A stretch of DNA of 64,000 nt from Mesostigma viride (GCA_009746045.1 RPFO01000080.1:156550-220549); one strand, 5' to 3'; shown: positions 38,325-49,538, counted from the first letter of the stretch. Numbers and translations are program-made. The notes: generated by a model from the sequence alone, not told the origin.

Positions 38325-41300
38325 ATGAAGACGTCCTTGACAGCTGATGCAGCTGTAAGTATGTCTGACCCTATGCATCCTCGTGCTGGGCACGAGGGTG
38401 GACCTCTCATTTTGAGAGAAACCAATGTACAACCACAGAGGGGTGTGAAGGCCTCTGGTGGTATGCATGTGGTCCCTGCTGGCGGTCCAGGTGTTGGGCA
38501 TGAGCAGGGTGACTCAGGCTCTGAGTCAGAACAGGATGGAAGTCAGCATGGTGATGCTGGACAACCTGACAGCACAGTCCTGACTGTGCCAGGGACTGCT
38601 TCCTCTGTGTACCAGGAGTTGGGTGCCCGAATCCACAACATGTTTGGGCATGCCACTTCTCTGTCAAACAACTTTGCCTTCCGTATGGGCAGGGCACCCC
38701 TTCTTAAGGCGTGTCAGCAAGCTGCCTCACGGTGTAAGTGCCAGTTGTCCTCCAACAAGCCCAGGAAATCACATGCCAAAGCTCTACCTCAGAGCATTGG
38801 TGATCTGCAGTGTGATATCCAACACATCAGGGGCATGCAACTGTTGGTGTGCGTGGACAGGTACACGAAATACAAGGTGCTGGAGCATTTACCTTCTATG
38901 AAGAACAGGTACTTGCTGGCTGCCCTGCAGAATGTAAGAGCCAAGTTTCCTACCACAAGGATCCAGGTGGACATGCAGTTTCAGCATCTCAAGGGTGATC
39001 CTACCCTTCCTGAGTTGCTGGTTACACCTAGGGAGGCTCATGGGCAGCAGGGTGCTATCGAGAGGGCAATCCAGGAGGTCAAGAAATTGATCATCTCTGA
39101 AGACTGGGTACCCTTGTCTGCACCTGCACTTGTCAGGAGTGCATGGCTGAGGAACGTGGAGCAGCAGCTGAACAGCAGGGTTAACTTCTACTATGATGGA
39201 GTTGCTGTCAGCCCAATGGGTCTATATCATGGCCTGTGCCCACCACATGTGCTGGAGGGCTGGAAACATGCTGCACATGTCACCTTTGCCAAGCTGAGGG
39301 AGAAGGACCGGGGTTGGAAGATGCTGGAGCCACAAGTGGGTCAGAAGGTCCTAGCTTGGAAGGAACCTAGCCTTTATGGCAAACGTGGTAGCTGGAGTCC
39401 TGGGGTGGTTACCCAGGTTGATGAAGCTAGCCACGCATGCTTGGTCAGCATGGAGGACGAACCAAAGCATGTACACCGGCTGAGTTGGTCATATGTCAAG
39501 CCTAACCTGATGAATGAGGGCAGTCAGGCACAAGGCTCACAGGATCTGCAGGATTTTCAGGTCCCAGGTGACATCACTGACGCAACGACCACATCTGTTG
39601 CAGGGGAATCTGTCAGCCCTGGCCAGGTTGCAGAGGTACTTGTTGAACAGGCTGCAAGGTCAACAGCTGGGGAGTCAACTGTCAAGCCCAAGGCACTAAC
39701 CAAGCCCAGGGGGACAAGTTTGGCTGGATTGATTGGGGCTCTACAAAGGGCCAAGAAGCAGCCCAAGGTAGCCAAGCTCAGGTGGCATGGCAATCTGGGG
39801 CTGGACACTGCCTTAGAGGTAGACACTAATTCTCAGGTCTCCATTATTGGGACCAGGGCTGCAGCAGGGTACAGCATGTCTGAACCCAGCTATCAGTTTG
39901 TGTCTGACTTCAGTGGCGGGGTACACGTGAAGGTACTGGGTGAGGTATTCATTCCTATCCTTGGACAGGACACTGCTTTTTGTGTCTTGGAGGGCTATCA
40001 AGGACCTGCTCTTCTGGGGCAGAATTTCCTATGCCAGGATGGGGTAGTGATCACGTCCTCTCTCCTGACTAAGGAAGGGGCTGGTCAGGTCCCACTGATT
40101 AATTTCAGGACCACTCACCTATCACGTGCAGTAACCAGGACGGTTAAGCGTGTGCAAGTGTGCCAGGGGCAGGAGCCCTTGGTTGATGACCTCATACTGC
40201 CAGCTGCTAGTCATCCAAGCAGTTTGGGCATTGGTCCTCACTCACTTGCTGGACACAGCCCTATCAACTACCAAGGCCTGGTGAAGCTCATGTCCTCTCC
40301 CATTATGTGTCCCCAGGTCACACTGGGTCTGATTAAATCTGGGGAGGACTGGATCTCCAAGAAATGCGTGGAACCTGTCAATGACCTGCCTCCTGCACGA
40401 CGTCTACTCAAGCTCAAGTTTGTCATCAAGATGAAGGAGGTGGACGGGGTCAAGGTACCACATGTCAGGCCAGTGCTGAATGAGTTCAAGGGTACTGGTG
40501 AGTGCACTGCTGAGGAGTTGTATACCCCTGGCATGCTGCATGATACTTGGAGGCTGCTGCTGTGTGTCTTTCTAGGCCTTCTCAACAAGGGCTTGGACTA
40601 TGGCTCAGTGGTGATAGACTTCAAGAGGGCATTTCTGGAGGGTGATGCAGATGTGGCACAGGAAAAGTGGGAGGGCAAGACGCCTTTCTATGTTAGGGTG
40701 CCTGCTGTATGGAAAAGGGACATCCACACGGAGTTCCTTAAAATCCTCAAGGGCCTGGAGGGCCTGAGGTCAAGTCCAATAATCTGGAGGGAGACTCTCA
40801 ACCGTTTCCTGAAGGAGCATTGCAACTTGAAGGTCTCTCCTGTAGACCCCTGTCTGTTTCTGGGGCAATGGGAAGGCCTGCCAGTGTATGCTTCGCTGCA
40901 CGGGGATGACCTACATCTGATAGCTCCCACGTCGTGGCTTAAGGAGCTGATCTCCATCATTAAGTCCAAGTTTCCTCTGGGTAGGGAGCAATGGCAGGTG
41001 GAGAATGAGCCTCTGCTGTTTGTGGGCATGGAGGCCACACTGGTGAAGAAGGGAGGGGAGTGGCGTATGCTGCTGGTGGGGGGCAATGACTATCAAGAGA
41101 CCCTCATTAGCAAGCTTCCTCCAACCATCACACAGGCACTGTGTCCCATGGTGAGGGGCATGGTTGCTTGGGTGGCAGGCATTTCCAGGCCAGACCTTAT
41201 GGTCATAGCCAGGTTGCCTGATGACATGCTGGTGGAGCTAGGGTCTGCCAAGGTGGCTGATCAGGTCAGGGCTTCATCTGGCATTCTGTTGTCTGCAGTG

Positions 41301-41810
41301 GATTTATCACAACCCATTTGCATGGAGCTGTATGTGGATAGCTCAATGGACAGCAGGCAGGTCTCCAAGGTCAGGGGCAGGGCTGCAGGGCTCTTTGTGC
41401 TCAGACAGGAAGGCCTGGGGAGTTTGGTGAGCTGGTTTAGTCGCCTGCACAAACGGGTGGCTGTCAGCAGTGATGTGGCAGAATGCAGGGCTATTTGTGA
41501 AGGCATTCACACAAGCCTTTATCTGAAGGAGTTGCTTCATCAGATGACTTCTAACACTCCTTGGCCACTTCAGGTTACCACTCTTCTAAAAACAGACTCC
41601 ATGGGGATGGTGCAGTTTGTGCACAGGCAGATGGCCAGAAGTAGGGACTTGGATTATCTCCTTCTTAAGGAGTTGTCCTCCTTGGCCAATATTGAGCATA
41701 TCCCTGGGGTTGACAATCCTGCTGATGCTTTGACCAAGCTAGTGCAGAAGGCAGCAGTGCAATACAAGGTTCTTCAGTCTCTGATGGACCCATCTCAGCA
41801 AGCTGTCTAA
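38325..41810 (+). CDS. pol: pol of copia-A (INT-PR-RT-RNase H)
   Basis: 1,161 residues from ATG 38325; the same frame is open back to the gag TGA at 38181, so a gag-pol read-through protein of about 1,580 residues is possible. Domains in order: integrase zinc-like segment (IHNMFGH, CKC), integrase core with Asp in CDIQHI (~164) and VDMQF (~214) and Glu in GAIERA (~246), integrase C-terminal GKRGSWSPGVV, then a retropepsin-like domain (ALEVDTNSQVSI ~498, LLGQNFL ~563), reverse transcriptase (VIDFKRAFLEG ~765, LHGDD ~858) and RNase H (LYVDSSMDS ~1002, AECRAI ~1051, NPADALTKL ~1130). The protease follows the integrase instead of preceding it, and its active site reads DTNS rather than DTG/DSG. 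Confidence 0.9.
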   Translation: MKTSLTADAAVSMSDPMHPRAGHEGGPLILRETNVQPQRGVKASGGMHVVPAGGPGVGHEQGDSGSESEQDGSQHGDAGQPDSTVLTVPGTASSVYQELGARIHNMFGHATSLSNNFAFRMGRAPLLKACQQAASRCKCQLSSNKPRKSHAKALPQSIGDLQCDIQHIRGMQLLVCVDRYTKYKVLEHLPSMKNRYLLAALQNVRAKFPTTRIQVDMQFQHLKGDPTLPELLVTPREAHGQQGAIERAIQEVKKLIISEDWVPLSAPALVRSAWLRNVEQQLNSRVNFYYDGVAVSPMGLYHGLCPPHVLEGWKHAAHVTFAKLREKDRGWKMLEPQVGQKVLAWKEPSLYGKRGSWSPGVVTQVDEASHACLVSMEDEPKHVHRLSWSYVKPNLMNEGSQAQGSQDLQDFQVPGDITDATTTSVAGESVSPGQVAEVLVEQAARSTAGESTVKPKALTKPRGTSLAGLIGALQRAKKQPKVAKLRWHGNLGLDTALEVDTNSQVSIIGTRAAAGYSMSEPSYQFVSDFSGGVHVKVLGEVFIPILGQDTAFCVLEGYQGPALLGQNFLCQDGVVITSSLLTKEGAGQVPLINFRTTHLSRAVTRTVKRVQVCQGQEPLVDDLILPAASHPSSLGIGPHSLAGHSPINYQGLVKLMSSPIMCPQVTLGLIKSGEDWISKKCVEPVNDLPPARRLLKLKFVIKMKEVDGVKVPHVRPVLNEFKGTGECTAEELYTPGMLHDTWRLLLCVFLGLLNKGLDYGSVVIDFKRAFLEGDADVAQEKWEGKTPFYVRVPAVWKRDIHTEFLKILKGLEGLRSSPIIWRETLNRFLKEHCNLKVSPVDPCLFLGQWEGLPVYASLHGDDLHLIAPTSWLKELISIIKSKFPLGREQWQVENEPLLFVGMEATLVKKGGEWRMLLVGGNDYQETLISKLPPTITQALCPMVRGMVAWVAGISRPDLMVIARLPDDMLVELGSAKVADQVRASSGILLSAVDLSQPICMELYVDSSMDSRQVSKVRGRAAGLFVLRQEGLGSLVSWFSRLHKRVAVSSDVAECRAICEGIHTSLYLKELLHQMTSNTPWPLQVTTLLKTDSMGMVQFVHRQMARSRDLDYLLLKELSSLANIEHIPGVDNPADALTKLVQKAAVQYKVLQSLMDPSQQAV

Positions 41811-42758
41811 GCTGGTGCATGGTTATAGGGCATTGGAGAGCAGATTGTGTGGTAGTGTCAGCATTGTGACTGGCATAATACCTGTATTTTAGTCTGTACT
41901 AAGGCTCATGGACCATGGTACACTCACTCTGATTTTAATCAGGATACAGCCAGGTTTTGGCTGGGGTTCATGCTGTTGACTACACAAGGTTGACAGGTCC
42001 ATTACAGACCATGTATTCTATTTTAAAAGAAATGTATATTTGTACATACTCTCACAATGGTCTGGGAACCTTTATTCTGGGGTTTATAGGGCGGGGTTCG
42101 ATTCCCTGGTATTATGTTTCTACAAGCTGGCCTGTTCAGGTGTTTGCCTGTTCAGACTTCCCTAGTTCCCCAGGGCAGGATTTAATTGTTGCCTATGTGT
42201 TTCATTTTGTCATTTGTTTGCTGTGGCAGTTTACCATCTGGCAAGTAGACGGGCGCCGTAAGACGGGCGCCAATAGACCCCTGTTGAGAGAATGACAGGC
42301 AAACTATTGTAATACGCCTTACTTTGTCAAGTGGTATTTTAATTGTCATGGATTTATTGTACTTATATTGAATATGTACTGGGTTTTATGGGATTAGTAT
42401 CTGGGATTAATGTAACTCACCGCCAGAAGGTCATTGTACTGGAGGCTCTACCGAGGTGATGGGATTAATTCCTGGAGAAGACCTCATAGAATTAACCTGT
42501 ATGTATTTAATTTTGTGTGCTTCTAATATCTGGTGGTACTCTGTAATGCCACTTCCATAGGTTTTCTCCATTTCTCATGAAATGGTTTTCCCTGTGGCAG
42601 ATCTGTTTCTTTTCCAGTTCCTTAAAAGAAAGGGCTGGGGGAATGGCATTGGCCATTAAAGACATCTGTTCAAGCTTCAAGCTGGAGTGAAGGACATTTC
42701 AAGCTACTTCAAGGGTCCCTGGCAGGGGATGTGATCCCTAAAGAAAAGAAGGGATTGG
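41811..42758 (+). other. Non-coding 3' part of copia-A
   Basis: About 950 bases after pol with no supported ORF (one open frame 41957-42295 has no similarity). It ends in a purine-rich priming tract next to the 3' LTR. Confidence 0.7.
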
Positions 42759-43375
42759 AGTTAACGTAAAGGATTTACGTTAGATGGATAGAGATTGTTA
42801 CGCTCTTTCCAACGGCACCTTGAACGCCTCATTTGGTTAAGGAACGTAAAAGTTATGACGTTTCCTAGGCTGTGCCGACAGTACCCGGCGCGCCACTGTG
42901 GGCGCGTACGGACACAGGATGTACAAGTGTCACTTTGATAGTCCGCAGGACGTTGACAGGACTTGTACAGGACTTGATGGTCAATTGATAGGTAGGCGCA
43001 CTGTAGCGCGCCAGGACCTATGAGACAATTGATGCTGACTAGTGTACGGATAGGTCCACAGGACTAGCCGTATGGACAATTGATAGATCTGCGCGCCAAA
43101 GTCGTGCCAGAGTCTGTGTAATCAATTGATTGACAGTTCAGCTGTGACAGTGCAGCTGAATACTTGGACGCGTCCCTAGTAAGCTATATGAGTGACTTGG
43201 TCACACCGGGACGCTAGTTCTTGCGTGCACGTTCTCTTGGCACTGCGACCCTGTCGTCTGTGCTGCGTGCAGTCTTGGAAGTGACGTGACTTACGTCTGT
43301 GTTTCCTGATTGTTAATAAAGGCAACTTCCTGCAAGAACCATGGCGGAATTCGTGGCATTCTTACCCTCACAACT
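42759..43375 (+). repeat. 3' LTR of copia-A
   Basis: 617 bases, visually identical to the 5' LTR, AGTT...AACT, followed by the target duplication CAAAC. Confidence 0.93.
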
Positions 43376-43380
43376 CAAAC

Positions 43381-45230
43381 TATCGGGGGCCCCTGGACCC
43401 CGCCCCCCCCCCCGGCCGCTCAACCCCGCTGCATGCCGCTGCACGCCCTGCGCGGCTAGCCGCGGCGGTCGGCTATCTATAATTGACCTCGGCCGCAGGC
43501 GCCCACCCGCGAAAACGGACTACCTCAGTGGTCCGGCCACCGCTCGATCCGGCCCTCTGGTGGACGGCACCGGGCACGATGCGTGGACCCCGCGGCCGGT
43601 TAACTTGGGCTGCTGCCATCTCCACTCCCTCCGCAACGATGCCATGCGGCCCATGCATGGGAGTGGACAATATTTCACCGGAGGTGGTTAATTGATGCCT
43701 GAGCTTGAGCCTTTCCTCCGGGGCGTTTGCAACTGAGTCCGGATTCTACGAGATGGCCTCCCCCGCCACCGATGTATTGGTTAGACCGCTAGCTGTCCGG
43801 GTCATGCTCTATACTACAAGGGTGCAATTAAGGGGTCCGCCGCGGATAGCTGGCAACTACCACGGCGTCTGCCTCCAATTAAGCCATGCAGTGCGTGCCG
43901 AAACTAGTCTTCATGCATCTCCCGCTACTGAACCGCATGCGTCAGTGGCCAGCCTCAAATCCCATTTAGGTGTCATGCAGAGTCCCAGATGGGCTTCCGT
44001 GTTGGTCACAACAATTGTGTTATGGATGGTCACCATGACTCGCTGGCAGCACTGATGCGCGCCGCCTGATCGAGGAAGTGGGCCGCCTGGCCCCCGGCCT
44101 CTTACCATTCCTAATAACGGATCTTCGTGCATGGATTACAGTCATTACACCAAGGCATTCGATACTGTTATATGGGACGCCCTACAGTATCGGTGGTCCT
44201 CCACCTGTTCCGTGGACATCGTTCCATCGTACATCGTTGAGATCATCCGCCAGTTCTATGAAGGGTCCCAAGCCCAGATCCGCACCGCTGACGGCGTCAC
44301 TCCGGCATTCCCCGCCGGGCCTGCACACCGGGTAACTTGTGGCAGGGCTGTGTGCTCTCCCCATATCTATTCATCGATCGATCATTAATTATATGGTGGA
44401 CATGAGGCGCGTGCACAAGCCCGCTTTGCCCGGGTGGAGAGGCGCCCGCCGGGGACCGATCGAGACTGATCGATCACAGAGTACGCCAGCTATACGGCGG
44501 GGTCGACCCACCCTTACATAGTACCGACTCAGTGAATGAGCAATCTGATCTACGCTGATCACACGACGCTCAGTGGAGACCCCGGAGTCCGCCCTGAACT
44601 CTGGCTAGATACATAGCTTGTCATGCACTGCCGGAAGCGCGGGCGGTGGGGCGGGCTTATGATCAGCAAGAATGAACCGGAGGTTGATCATGGCCATCGG
44701 CTTCCCTGCGGCCTGCTGGGGCCACCCCACCTGGCAACCTCGATCCTGCTGGACGGCAGCCCCGTCGGGCCCGCGCCCCCCCGGCAACTCGCTTCAAGCT
44801 CTAGCTTGGCAGCTGGATCCCGGCCCCTTCACAGATCGACCGGACATTGATCAACACCCGCATTGGTCAGGCCTGGCCGGGTGGCCCTCCGCCGCCTAGA
44901 CAGGTTCTGGACATGTCGCTACCGGCTGAGTGAGTGGCGCAAGCGCATTCCGTGTTCAAACCGGTCCCTTGTCCTCAGCATCCTCCTTTACGGCTGCGAG
45001 GCTTGGACCCTGGACCAGGCGCTGAGCAAGCAGCTTGACGGCACAGTCACTCGAATGCTCCGTCACATCCTCGGAGTCCGCTACCAATTAATTAAGAGCG
45101 CCGCACCCGGGCCGAGCTCTCCTGCATGCGAGCTCCCTCAACTGTCACCCACTGATACCATCCGACACCGCCGCCAGTCCTCTTTGCCGGCCATCTAGTG
45201 CCCGCACAGACCACTGAGGTGAATACCGAT
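43381..45230 (+). pseudogene. LINE ORF2 remnant, reverse transcriptase region
   Basis: Continuation of the LINE interrupted by copia-A. Around 44075-44390: DARRLIEEVGRL, then YTKAFDTVIWDAL (RT motif with its Asp) and a PSYIVEIIRQFYEG block. Around 44970-45090: LSILLYGCEAWTLDQALSKQ and RMLRHILGVRY, the typical post-RT segment of non-LTR elements. Multiple frameshifts and stops. Confidence 0.72.
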
Positions 45231-46333
45231 GCATGATGTGGGCCGGCCCTGCACGCGGGCTTAGGACTGGCCAACCACCTCCTCATATGGCAGGGTCCCC
45301 TTGTCCCGTCGCGCAACCCACTGCATGGCATGCAAACTTGCGCGCGCGCCCCGCACCGACGGGCCGGGAGCGACCGGGACCTATGTGACACGATCCGGCT
45401 TGAGGATGCAGGGCTTCTGGGATTATCTGTACTCCGCGCCCGCATGATAAAGACATAATTATTTTTTCTAATGAGATTAGCATAGTACTCCGTGGCATGC
45501 CTTTGCGCATGACACGCAAGTACTTACTTATATGTAATAGACAAGGAGAAATGTGCTGCCGTCTGCGATAAGCACCTTCCTAAGGGGCATGTTCTCCCCA
45601 CGGGCCCCTCGGCCCATTGGTAGAATGCAGGATATGTAGAAGTCCGCAGGTGGAGGTTATTGCCCCTGAGGATAGCCTCGGATACACTACCCCCTGAGGG
45701 ATAGCCGCTATGGATACACTACCGCCTCGTCTGCCATTACAGTAGTAGAGGACAGCTCAAATGAGGAGTATATTCCCCTCTAGGGACTATATGGTTGGGG
45801 CATGATGCAGACGATATTTGTAACTTTCGTGTAAGTTATTTTTCTGTAATGAGATTACATGTAGCATAGTACTCCGTGGCATGCCCATGCGCATGACACG
45901 CAAGTACTAACTACTTATTTACACTATATACCATTTATTATTCAGCTAGCTGAAGATGCTAGGCCTAGCTAGTGCAACTGGCGAATGTCCACAGACATGC
46001 AGGACCGGGAATATCTGTTTCAGATCCCCACAGGCCCCGCGGCCCATTGCTAGAATGCATGGTAGAAGTCCGCAGGTTGAGGTTATCGCCCCTGAGGATA
46101 GCCGCTACACTACTGCCTCGTCTGCCATTACAGTACAGGACGGCTGAGATGACGGGGTGATATCCCCCTCTAGTGACTATATGTGGTTAATTGGGGCATG
46201 ATGCAGTCATGCAGACGATATTTGTAACTTTCGTGTCATTAATATTATGTTCTAACGAGATTAGCATAGTACTCCGTGGCATGCCCATGCGCATGACACT
46301 CAAGTACTTACCCACTTTACTTACCGGGAATAC
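45231..46333 (+). repeat. LINE 3' end in tandem partial copies
   Basis: Three related segments (about 45441-45535, 45540-45915 and 45950-46320) share CATAGTACTCCGTGGCATGC, GCGCATGACAC and GGATAGCC. They look like repeated LINE 3' UTR ends, and another copy lies at 51097-51366. Confidence 0.65.
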
Positions 46334-47511
46334 CGGTCTGGTGTGAACATTATTATTGCCCTGGACTGTTTCAGGATCTAGCTTGCTGATGCCTTAGAAA
46401 GTCGGAATATGCAATCCCATAGCCATCAGCAGGGCGTGCGGCACTAGGTTTCGACTTGATCCAAGTACAATTGTACTTGCCCACACTGGTGCAACCTTTA
46501 CTGTGCAATCCAGCAAAGCAGCATTGGGGCGGGGCATATATGCACTGGCAAGCTGTGTTTGAATGCCACAGCCAATTGACTCCTGCCAAAGCTGACCCAG
46601 CCTTTATCTGCAAGGTCTACCCAACTGACACTTGTATTTCACACATGCGCCTAATTGACCGTATGAAGAAGTGGCACAGAAAAGGGTCGCAGCCCCCATA
46701 ATGTCTCCCCCACCCATGACTCGTTAATTGTGATTGGCCAGGCCTTGAAGCGTCAAGTGTGTGTAGTCGCATAGTCCTGTAATCACGATCGGTGTAGAGA
46801 ACAGGCAAAGTTTCCAGGAAGCAACACAAACGGCAAGAAGGCGACAGTGAGCATGACCTACAAGGTGTCTTGTCTGCATCTCATTCATGCCCGTACCCCT
46901 GCACCTGGCACGGCGAATCCTGCTTTGCTGCTCTAGCTGCTCATGTAGATGTTGACAGGCTGCGGGTGACAGTACAAGGCTGACCAGATGCTGGTGGTTT
47001 CAAGCCAGCGCTGCACCAATGTCAATCAAAGACTTCTCTAAGGCAGGAGGGGTGGAGAGGCAAGTTAAAGTAGGCATGGTCGATGGACGGCAAGTTGTCA
47101 AGCGCTGCAAGCCATGGTATTGCATGCAGTCGTGTAGCATTTGGTTGCAAGGTCCTCTCTGATTATCATCACAAACCACAGGAACCTAGGGGACCATTTT
47201 CTATGGGCAGCCCATTCTCAACATCCATGCTAAGTGGACACAACAGAAGATGCCGATGATTGAAGCTAGTTACTCAGTGGATTGAACAAGGACATGCAGC
47301 CTACCATATCCCCGGTGGGCAAAGTGGGCCCGTACTTCCTTGCCGCCTTAACATAATGTCACGCTATACCCTTGTTGCGCAACGGGACGCTTGCCCCCCA
47401 TTGCCATGTCAACCATGACTCCCCATATGTAACATGCCATGCCCCTTACCCTACGTGAGCCTGTGGGCCCTTACACCTCTTATGCCTCGGTGAGCCTATT
47501 GAAACACTTAC
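46334..47511. other. Spacer, nothing assigned
   Basis: No recognised gene. An 81-codon plus-strand open frame (46456-46701) has no ATG context or domain that I can name. Confidence 0.45.
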
Positions 47512-47690
47512 CCTCGGTGAGCATGTTGAGGGCGAGGTCATCGAACCAGACGGCGCCCGAGTGCCAGCGGAACATGACGTAGACCTGCAACGAGTAGATG
47601 GCCACGTCCGGGTCGATCACGCCCGCCTTAAACTGCCAGTCGTGGCTGCCCACGTCGAAGTTGATGGTGTAGCCCCACAGCTTGGTGCAT
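47512..47690 (-). CDS. Exon of a beta-sandwich, carbohydrate-binding-like protein
   Basis: Reads LWGYTINFDVGSHDWQF then YSLQVYVMFRWHSGAVWFDD. The pattern gTHDWqy...fR-x-x-SGtVWFDD is common to CBM-like beta-sandwich repeats in algal and bacterial surface or glycan-active proteins. Donor CGAGG|GTAAGTG at 47512 is good; the acceptor near 47680-47700 is not certain because the phase does not fit the neighbouring exon. Probably part of the same gene as the exon at 48675. Confidence 0.6.
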
Positions 47691-48509
47691 GGGGCGTCAG
47701 GGACGTGCGAATGCGGGGGGTATCGGCATCCGGTGAGTTCCTTCCTCCAAATATAAGCAAGGATGGCTGCATGGCCAAGATCTTAGGCGAAAGCGAACTC
47801 TAGATATGCACGCTTTTCTACAATCGCCATCTGCCCATCCGTTTCCCATTAACGAAACGAAAGGCACCCTTTCATGTCACTACTACGGCCTGCCTTTAAT
47901 GCACATAGATACCTTTAAAGTTGCTACTATAGTGGGTCTACCTGTAGCGCATACAGAGGCCTTTAATGATACTACTTGCATGTCATGCTGCTTCCAGAGG
48001 TGCATGGCATGAGGGTCCACGGCATTGAAAAAGCCTTCATCAACTTAAGTTTTTGTTTACGTTTAGCTCCCCTCAGTTTAAGTATGAGACCAACCAACTG
48101 TCCTCTCTGCTAGGGCCTGCTTGTCCCACCACGCAGCGCAGCGCAAGGGGACCCTGGTCACGTCCAACATGGCTACATGCATCACGGCACACAGGATCTA
48201 TCTATCCACCACTGACACGCCGATGAGACAGCAGCCCCACGGGGACCGGCGAGAAGAGGCCTGCCGGTTCACAGCAGACAGATGCTGCCTAGGATAGCTG
48301 CAAAACATCATGCACGAGGAATATACACAATTGCATGCATCAAGGATAGCTGCAAGTCACTAAATGAATAGCGATGTGTTCGGTGCCAGCCCAAGGTTCC
48401 CACTTGGCTCAGCCTTGAATGGCCGGCCTGTACCAGGATCACCATCTCATCACAGAACACACTCACCCAGTCACTCTAGAGAGCGTTAGAGAGCACAATG
48501 GCCACCCAA

Positions 48510-48730
48510 CCCAGCATCCTTGACCGCAATATCCATGTAGATGGCGTAGCCCGGCTCCAACCGGTCACTGTAAGAGGGATACTATAGCTCAGCATCCTTG
48601 AACGCGATATCGATGTAGATGGCACAGCCGTAATAGCTCCAACCGGTCACTGTAGGAGCGATACTATAGCTCACCATCCTTGAACGCGATATCGATGTAG
48701 ATGGCATAGCCCGAGTCCACGGAGCCGGAG
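48510..48730. repeat. Two decoy copies of the end of exon 48675-48795
   Basis: The exon's last ~40 bases (ATCTACATCGATATCGCG...AAGGATG) are repeated twice downstream in the intron with the following CTATAGTATC and CAGTGACCGG. In both copies the donor GT is changed to CT. Confidence 0.85.
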
Positions 48731-48795
48731 ACCTTCTCAGCACGGCTCCACCCCGACACGACGACCGCCGACGGCACCGGCTGGTCCAGCACCAC
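48675..48795 (-). CDS. Upstream exon of the same beta-sandwich protein
   Basis: VVLDQPVPSAVVVSGWSRAE then SGYAIYIDIAFKDG, matching the first half of the same CBM-like module (VVSGWS-A...Y-x-x-YxDI-x-x-x-DG). Acceptor: a 15-base C tract followed by GCAG|GT; donor GGATG|GTGAGC. No further 5' exon was found before the DUS3-like exon, so the gene is probably a fragment or its 5' end is diverged. Confidence 0.65.
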
Positions 48796-49269
48796 CTGCG
48801 GGGGGGGGGGGGGGTAAGCAACCGTGGGCATGGGATGCACTGGTTGTCTCCTTGATGTGATGCATGCACGCATGGGACGTGCCAGCGCATGAAGCATGCA
48901 CGCATGACAAAGCCTCGTATTCCGTGTCCGTGTGACAAATGCGTGTGTGACGACCGAACGATGCTCCCTGCAGTGTGCCGTACCAGTACATGTCGAAAAC
49001 TAATTTTCTGGGCCCATGTGTACTTTGCTAGCCCAAGGGTCTGCCAGCCCAGGTCTCCCTCGGGAGCCGTTCAGCGTCGCTGTCTCACAGCACCTGTCCA
49101 GTGCTGGTGCGTCGCAGCGCCCCTTCTGCATTTTTTTTAACAAGTTTTTTTTTTTTTTTTAACAAGCAGATCCATCACACCTTAAGCCACAAGCATGGTT
49201 GATCGTGCTGGCAGCTCCCTAAAGCTGCCACATCCTTCCCCCCGAACAGCCTCTCAGTCCGCTAGAGTC

Positions 49270-49538
49270 TTCGATGCCAAGTTTCCTCCCCACCGCGGTC
49301 GTGTCCTTCCCCTTTGATGCGGCCACACCGTTGCGCGTTCCTGCTGCCCACTTTCCCCCCACCGCCGTCATGTCCTTCCCCTTTGATGCCGCCACACCGT
49401 TGCGCGTTCCTGCTGCCCACTTCCCCCCCCACCGCCGTCATGTCCTTCCCCTTTGATGCGGCCACATCGTTGCGCGTTCCTGCTGCCCACTTTCCCCCCC
49501 ACCGCCGTCATGTCCTTCCCCTTTGATGCCGCCACACC
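49270..49538. repeat. ~68-bp minisatellite, left part
   Basis: Units with TTTGATGCCGCCACACCG and CGCGTTCCTGCTGCCCAC. The array is interrupted by the palindromic element at 49539 and resumes at 50590. Confidence 0.92.

Larger units (their letters stand above)
35546..43375 (+). mobile_element. Complete Ty1/copia-class LTR retrotransposon ('copia-A')
   Basis: 7,830 bases. LTRs at 35546-36162 and 42759-43375 look identical over 617 bases, and a 5-bp target duplication CAAAC sits at 35541-35545 and 43376-43380. Internal order: ORF0 (36187-36897), gag (37068-38183), in-frame TGA, pol (38184/38325-41810), ~0.95 kb non-coding, purine-rich tract (AAAGAAAAGAAGGG, from 42740) abutting the 3' LTR. All ORFs are open, so it looks young and possibly active. 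No canonical TGG primer-binding site follows the 5' LTR; the first internal bases are CGTATTACACGC, shared with the related copy at 59886. It sits in a LINE remnant. Confidence 0.93.

Noticed and set aside
41957-42295. 112-codon frame downstream of pol in copia-A
   Set aside because: No similarity, AT-rich, and no second copy within the window to test conservation.
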